Shown here: one piece after another, positions 59,498 through 64,000 of the stretch | Layout: every line of letters starts with the position of its first letter | How positions within the stretch are numbered: the stretch's first letter is position 1 | DNA from: an uncultured Granulosicoccaceae bacterium | Lineage (GTDB): Bacteria; Pseudomonadota; Gammaproteobacteria; Granulosicoccales; Granulosicoccaceae | DNA length: 64,000 nucleotides | Reading direction: 5' to 3' | Assembly (NCBI GenBank): GCA_937922675.1 | Contig: CALAJN010000016.1 | Span: 1 to 64,000 of the forward strand | Notes under the pieces: model-generated | The model's database searches: none | Seen by the model: the letters and a program-made list of their open reading frames with translations, nothing else | Told to the model about the DNA's origin: nothing | Made by a program: the position numbers and the translations under genes

Positions 59498-60778
59498 ATG
59501 GGACTCGCTTTGCTGCTAGGGGTATTCGCCCTGTGCGTCGTTATCGGTTTACCCGTTGCCTTTGCACTGGGCATTTCGGCACTTGCCGCATTCTGGTTTG
59601 AAGGCCTGCCAATGCTGATCGTATTTCAGCGCATCGTGTCGGGCATCAATGTGTACTCCCTGATGGCGATCCCCTTCTTCATCTTCGCCGGGGAGCTGAT
59701 GTTCCATGGCGGTATCGCCCAGCGCTTGGTGCGGTTTGCACAAAACGCGGTAGGTGCCATGCGCGGCGGACTGGGCACAGTCAACGTGTTCTCTTCGATG
59801 TTGTTTGGAGGTATCTCAGGCTCCGCTATCGCTGATATCTCCGCATTGGGCTCAATCCTTATCCCGGTAATGAAGGACAAGGGCTACGACGCCGACTACG
59901 CGGTCAATGTCACGGTAACCTCATCGATCGCTGGCATCATCATTCCACCCAGTCACAACATGATCATCTTCGCGCTCGCCACAGGCGGCGCAGTCTCGAT
60001 ATCCAAGCTGTTCCTGGCCGGAGTCATACCTGGCGTCTTGATGTGTACCTGCCTTGCCGTTGCCGCTTACGTCATTGCGGTAAAACGTGGATATGCGGCT
60101 GAAAAATTTCCCGGGTGGACGGTGCTGGTGTTGAGTTTCTTCAGTGCCATTCCGGGTTTGTTGACAGCCATCATCATCGTTGGTGGCGTCTTGTCCGGTG
60201 TATTCACGGCAACCGAATCAGGGGCGTTTGGCGCGCTCTACGCTTTTATCGTCACGGTGGCCGTGTACCGCTCCATCACATGGGAGAGCTTCAAGGTCGC
60301 TGTGGTGAGCTCAGTGCGCACCACATCGATGGTCATGATCCTGATCGCTTGCGCCGGGGCCTTTGCCTACATGTTGACTTTCTTTCGAGTACCCAGTTTG
60401 ACCATCAGCTTTTTGACCGGCCTGACTGAAAATCCGATCCTGATCCTTCTGATGATCAATGGCGTGCTGTTGCTACTCGGCATGATCATGGATATGGCGG
60501 CACTCATACTGATCTGTACCCCGATTTTCATGCCAATCATGAATCAGCTTGGGGTCGACCCCTTGCAGTTCGGAATGATCCTCCTTGTCAATCTGGGGCT
60601 GGGGCTGTGCACCCCTCCGGTAGGGTCCTGCCTGTTTGTGGGCTGTGCCGTGGGCAAGCTACCCATGGAGAAGGCGGTGCGTACGATCTGGCCGTTCTAC
60701 CTCGCGATCCTTGTCGCACTGATGCTGATCACCTTTGTACCCGCAATCTCACTGACCTTGCCTCGATTGATCAGCTAG
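59498..60778 (+). CDS. dctM: TRAP transporter large membrane subunit DctM
   Basis: A 426-aa sodium-coupled transport subunit with about twelve hydrophobic segments. The DctM motifs GGISGSAIADISALGSILIP, IIIPPSHNMI and LGLCTPPVG are all present. It completes the dctPQM operon. A terminator follows 73 bases later. Confidence 0.95.
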   Translation: MGLALLLGVFALCVVIGLPVAFALGISALAAFWFEGLPMLIVFQRIVSGINVYSLMAIPFFIFAGELMFHGGIAQRLVRFAQNAVGAMRGGLGTVNVFSSMLFGGISGSAIADISALGSILIPVMKDKGYDADYAVNVTVTSSIAGIIIPPSHNMIIFALATGGAVSISKLFLAGVIPGVLMCTCLAVAAYVIAVKRGYAAEKFPGWTVLVLSFFSAIPGLLTAIIIVGGVLSGVFTATESGAFGALYAFIVTVAVYRSITWESFKVAVVSSVRTTSMVMILIACAGAFAYMLTFFRVPSLTISFLTGLTENPILILLMINGVLLLLGMIMDMAALILICTPIFMPIMNQLGVDPLQFGMILLVNLGLGLCTPPVGSCLFVGCAVGKLPMEKAVRTIWPFYLAILVALMLITFVPAISLTLPRLIS

Positions 60779-60850
60779 CGCCGTCGCCCCCTTGAGGTAC
60801 TGTTGGTCGCAAATAGAACTGGTGGCCAGGACGCAACTGCGATATCCTCA

Positions 60851-60869
60851 CCGCGTCGCGCGGTTTTTT
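60851..60869 (+). terminator. Intrinsic terminator after dctM
   Basis: CCGCG-TCG-CGCGG followed by six T. The stem is short but pure GC, with an additional A-T pair at the base. It separates the TRAP operon from the cobalamin riboswitch directly downstream. Confidence 0.75.
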
Positions 60870-60892
60870 CTTGAGGCCTCGTTCTTCGAGGC

Positions 60893-61080
60893 ATTGACAA
60901 AAACGCAAGAGGGAACGGAGTTAAATGCTCCGGCTGCCCCCGCAACTGTAAGTGACGAGGCGCCACCACAAGCCCACTGGACACGGCCAACACGGCCACC
61001 GGGAAGGGGGTAGCGCAACTGCCAGCGCATTAACGAGTGCTGACAGCGTCACAAGCCAGGAGACCTGCCGCACGACGCGA
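60893..61080 (+). ncRNA. Cobalamin riboswitch
   Basis: Conserved elements of the B12 aptamer occur in order: AAGAGGGAA (60907-60915), the hallmark GCTGCCCCCGCAACTGTAAG (60934-60953), GACGAGG, a GGGAAGGGGG segment and the 3' box AAGCCAGGAGACCTGCC (61053-61069). It would shut off the receptor gene downstream when adenosylcobalamin is abundant. The distance of about 135 bases to the start codon leaves room for an expression platform. The outer limits are approximate. Confidence 0.95.
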
Positions 61081-61213
61081 TTGTTTCACCGGACGGGGTG
61101 TGTCGGTGCGCGTTGTCGTGGTGCCACTGATGTGTGCTGCCGCCTCCCCGTGTGCCTTTGCGCTGTGTCCGGATTCCGAGTAGATCCACTGGCAGATTCG
61201 CACTGGCACATCG

Positions 61214-63259
61214 ATGGACGAGGCCTTCCACTTACCGCCAGCGCCTGTGCGCAAACGATGGCCGCTAGCTGCCGTGGGCGTAGTGTTGCCATTCACCTGC
61301 GTTGCGCTGCAGGTGTCAATGGTTGCCGCCAGCGACGTACTCGACGGCATCACCATCACTGCCCCACGCGACATTCAGGGCAGTACCACCGGGGAAGTCA
61401 TTGCCGAAGAGTCAAGCATTGCGAGCACTCAACTTCCTTCGCAGCGTTTGACTGAGGGCGGCGCTGGTCTTGCACGCATTCTCGGGCGTACAGCCGGTGT
61501 GCAAAGTCGTGGAGCAGGAGGCTTTGGCAGTGTAGAAAACCTCTCCATACGAGCCGGCAGCAGCGCACAGACTGGCGTGTATCTGGATGGCATCCGGCTC
61601 AATGGTGCGGGCAACCCTACCTTTGATCTAGGCGCTATTGACGCACTGAATCTTGACGCTGTCGATATCTATCGCGGTGCCAGCCCGCATGTATTCGGCA
61701 ACAGTGACATCGGCGGTGCTGTCAATCTACGTACGCCGAAGACCAACAATAGCGAGCCGAGTGCTTCGGTCTCGCTGAGCGCAGGAAGTTTCAACACGCT
61801 GGGGGCGCGCCTTGGCGGTTCAGGCGGCCGTGGTCCCTGGCATGTACTAGGCGTGCTGAGCACCCGTCAATCAGATAACGACTACTCCGTGATCGACAAC
61901 AACGGAACGCGCTTTAACCCACTTGATGACAAGCGCGAACGGCGCAACAATGCCGATGCGAGCCTGACGTCTGCGCTTGCCCGCGTACACTATCAGGCCA
62001 GTGACACCCGCGCCGCCAGTGCCGTCATTCAAGCTGGCAGTCGTGATTCAGGCGTGCCCACACCGCAAAACTTTACTGACAACGACGCGCGCTTTGCGAC
62101 GGACTCGGCCTCGTTGCACCTGACGCACAGCGTCGATAGAACCGGCAACTGGAATACACGCCAGACGCTATTCGCCAACCAACTCGATAGTCTTTTTGAC
62201 GACCCTGATGCGGATGTCGGACTCGGCGCACAGGTTACCGATAGTTCCACCACGACTACGGGTGCCCGAGTGTTTGCGGAGCATATTGATGAAAGGGGTA
62301 GTTTTTCTACCTTGCTTGAGTTGCGCAATGAACGGCTGGAACACGTGGATTTGATTCGCGGTGGGCGTGATCTGCAAGCACAGCGTCAGGAACTTGCTCT
62401 GCTTTCACACTATGCGCTGTGGTTTCCGGGTGACGCAATTGTCTTTACACCCGGCATTGAGTGGCGCCAAACACGTGATCGTGTAACGGTCTCTCCCGAG
62501 GCCGAGCGCTTACGAGGTACGCCGGAGGCGACGAATGAACGCATATTCTTGCAGAGCCTCGGTATGCGAGCTGATATAGGTAGCAACTTCTCGCTGCGTG
62601 CCAATGCAGCCCGCCTACAGCGCAGCCCGTCATTTGCCGAGCTGTTCGGGGATTCTGGTCTGCAATTGGCGAGCTCGGATCTGCGATCCGAAAGGGGTAC
62701 CAACATCGATCTGGAGCTGAACTGGCAGGACACTCCGAACAACCCCCAACACAGTGCATCGTTCACGGTGTTCTCAAGCTCGCGCAAGCAACTTATTGCA
62801 AACGTGTTTGACTCACGCGGCGTCAGTCGGGCCGAGAACATCGCGGATGCGCAAGTACTGGGTCTCGAGGTCCGGGTTGCCTATTCGATCACGCCTGTGT
62901 TGAGCCTGGATACCAACCTGACATGGCAGCAAACAAAGCAGAAGGATCCCATCGCAGCCTTTGACGGCAGGCAGCTTCCGGGGCAGGCAACTCTTGTGGT
63001 TGGATCGCGACTCGAATGGCAGCGAGGGCCATGGCGCGCCTGGTATGGGATAGACCATGAACGTGGACGCTTCTACGACACAGCGAATCTTCTTGCAGCA
63101 CCCGACACCACCACACATTACGCGGGGATCGGATGGGAACGTAATCCGTTCTCGGTATCGCTCACTCTTGACAACCTCACCGATGAAATTGTCGAGGATT
63201 TCCGCCGATTTCCTCGCCCGGGGCGATCTGCTTTCTTGTCAGTCCAACTGACCCTTTAG
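61214..63259 (+). CDS. BtuB-like TonB-dependent outer-membrane receptor
   Basis: A 681-aa receptor. A long N-terminal signal region (hydrophobic stretch about residues 18-40) is followed by a plug domain (RILGRTAGVQSRGAGGFG, then IRAGSSAQTGVYLDGIRLN and DIYRGASPHVFGNSDIGGAV) and a 22-strand barrel ending in RSAFLSVQLTL with a terminal hydrophobic residue. Regulation by the cobalamin riboswitch points to vitamin B12 or another corrinoid as ligand. The start ATG 61214 has a weak ribosome-binding site, so the N-terminus is uncertain. Confidence 0.9.
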   Translation: MDEAFHLPPAPVRKRWPLAAVGVVLPFTCVALQVSMVAASDVLDGITITAPRDIQGSTTGEVIAEESSIASTQLPSQRLTEGGAGLARILGRTAGVQSRGAGGFGSVENLSIRAGSSAQTGVYLDGIRLNGAGNPTFDLGAIDALNLDAVDIYRGASPHVFGNSDIGGAVNLRTPKTNNSEPSASVSLSAGSFNTLGARLGGSGGRGPWHVLGVLSTRQSDNDYSVIDNNGTRFNPLDDKRERRNNADASLTSALARVHYQASDTRAASAVIQAGSRDSGVPTPQNFTDNDARFATDSASLHLTHSVDRTGNWNTRQTLFANQLDSLFDDPDADVGLGAQVTDSSTTTTGARVFAEHIDERGSFSTLLELRNERLEHVDLIRGGRDLQAQRQELALLSHYALWFPGDAIVFTPGIEWRQTRDRVTVSPEAERLRGTPEATNERIFLQSLGMRADIGSNFSLRANAARLQRSPSFAELFGDSGLQLASSDLRSERGTNIDLELNWQDTPNNPQHSASFTVFSSSRKQLIANVFDSRGVSRAENIADAQVLGLEVRVAYSITPVLSLDTNLTWQQTKQKDPIAAFDGRQLPGQATLVVGSRLEWQRGPWRAWYGIDHERGRFYDTANLLAAPDTTTHYAGIGWERNPFSVSLTLDNLTDEIVEDFRRFPRPGRSAFLSVQLTL

Positions 63260-63274
63260 CCAACGTTACTTCTC

Positions 63275-64000
63275 ATGATACTGAAACACCCAAACGCGTC
63301 ACCTCTGTCCTTGCGACGCTTTCAATCGGCTGTACTTGTTGCTACCACATTGGCGATTGGCGCCTGCGGCAGTGATAACAACAGCGATGAGAATTCTTCC
63401 GACGGAGAAATTGCAGCGTTTGTTGCAACGCGCGCTGTCGACTTTGGATCCGGGCGCGTTGATCGCCTGGTCATCGATGGTGATGGCTATGTCGTTGACG
63501 GCAACTACCCCTCAACCATCTCTGACCTTCGCGTCGGCACCATTGATGGCGACATGATTGAGGTGGCACGCTTTGGCACCTCGACCTTGGCACGCTACAC
63601 TGCCGACGACACCAGTGCGCCTGTATGGGAGTTCTCAGCCAACAGCGAAAACAGCGACGCCAACCCGATTGATGTCATTTTCGACGAATCAGGTTTTGGG
63701 TATGTCACACGGTACAGCGAGGATGAGCTCTGGGTCATTGATCCGGCTGTAGCAGCTGATGCAGAAGCTGACTTTGTCGATACCACCTTTGATCTCGGTG
63801 CCTACGACGACGACGCACCAAACATGACTGATGCGGTAATCGTCGACAATCGTCTGTTCGTCTTGATGGAACGTCTTGAGAACGGTTTCAACCCGTCCCA
63901 ACCTGGCTACATCGCAGTCTTCGACCTGTTGACCGGGCTGGAAGTAGACACCGGCCGAGGCGCAGAGGGGCTCTTGGGTATTGAATTGAACACCGTTAAC
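63275..64000 (+). CDS. Putative lipoprotein, N-terminal part (runs off the window)
   Basis: ATG 63275 lies 15 bases behind the receptor gene; the frame stays open to the window edge (242 codons). A lipoprotein signal is visible (SAVLVATTLAIGACGSD). The mature part is acidic and shows repeated strand patterns (RVGTIDGDMIEVARFG, FGYVTRYSEDELWVID, GYIAVFDLLTG), suggesting a beta-propeller of the YncE or surface-binding type. Probably co-transcribed with the receptor under the riboswitch, so a role in corrinoid capture is possible. No exact family recognised. Confidence 0.8.
   Translation, partial: MILKHPNASPLSLRRFQSAVLVATTLAIGACGSDNNSDENSSDGEIAAFVATRAVDFGSGRVDRLVIDGDGYVVDGNYPSTISDLRVGTIDGDMIEVARFGTSTLARYTADDTSAPVWEFSANSENSDANPIDVIFDESGFGYVTRYSEDELWVIDPAVAADAEADFVDTTFDLGAYDDDAPNMTDAVIVDNRLFVLMERLENGFNPSQPGYIAVFDLLTGLEVDTGRGAEGLLGIELNTVN

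Noticed and set aside
60894-60899. TTGACA as -35 of the riboswitch transcript
   Set aside because: No -10 follows at 16-18 bases, and the position is already inside or at the edge of the aptamer.

Overview
The window looks like chromosome from a moderately GC-rich, heterotrophic gammaproteobacterium, probably marine. The left edge carries the gammaproteobacterial tRNA-Tyr / tRNA-Gly / tRNA-Thr / tuf locus. LptE, Fur, CheV, BtuB-like and Bcr/CflA-type genes fit that placement, as does the abundance of ABC and TRAP uptake systems. A relative of Granulosicoccus is a guess from general gene content only. I see no insertion sequence, prophage, integrase or CRISPR array; the window reads as stable chromosome with several catabolic islands.

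Layout. 1-580 (minus): start of tuf and three tRNAs behind a strong sigma70-type promoter. 780-5640 (minus): aapJQMP general L-amino-acid ABC transporter, with a hairpin between aapJ and aapQ and two unknown small genes downstream. 5.8-17.4 kb: mostly housekeeping or scattered genes (DMT exporters, a lipoprotein, citrate synthase, flavin reductase, GhrA-like reductase, LptE, a PLD-like protein overlapping an RNase II-like protein, LysE exporter, LeuS). 17.5-19.1 kb (minus): amtB followed by a PII gene. 19.2-28.5 kb (minus): a tightly packed operon with a sugar-type ABC transporter, three different Gfo/Idh/MocA dehydrogenases and a phytanoyl-CoA-dioxygenase-like oxygenase, apparently a complete uptake and oxidation pathway for an unknown polyol, sugar or sugar derivative. 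28.6-30.3 kb (plus): MAPEG protein, aldo/keto reductase and a small TIGR03643-type protein. 30.3-34.3 kb (minus): a large BNR/beta-propeller lipoprotein and a DUF3179 protein. 34.5-41.4 kb (plus): a double-length UvrA with four ATPase modules, then a cell-wall amidase.

42.3-44.8 kb holds an SDR dehydrogenase diverging from a GntR/FCD repressor and a 2-keto-3-deoxygluconate-type kinase. A perfect TGGTA-N3-TACCA palindrome lies in this divergent promoter. The same palindrome overlaps the promoter of the DctPQM TRAP transporter at 57.7-60.8 kb, so the two loci probably form one uronate (possibly alginate- or pectin-derived) regulon. 45.4-48.9 kb: two divergently transcribed phosphoribosyltransferase paralogues, a DUF368 lipid-carrier transporter and a Bcr/CflA exporter. 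49.2-52 kb (minus): an M20 carbamoyl-amino-acid hydrolase and methylmalonate-semialdehyde dehydrogenase, suggesting the lower part of pyrimidine or beta-alanine catabolism. 52-54.5 kb: a hypoxanthine-DNA glycosylase, Fur and CheV. 54.6-57.5 kb (minus): CobS and CobT subunits of aerobic cobaltochelatase. 60.9-64 kb: a cobalamin riboswitch, a BtuB-like outer-membrane receptor and the start of a lipoprotein gene that runs off the window. Cobalt/B12 biology thus appears twice within 10 kb, flanking the TRAP operon.
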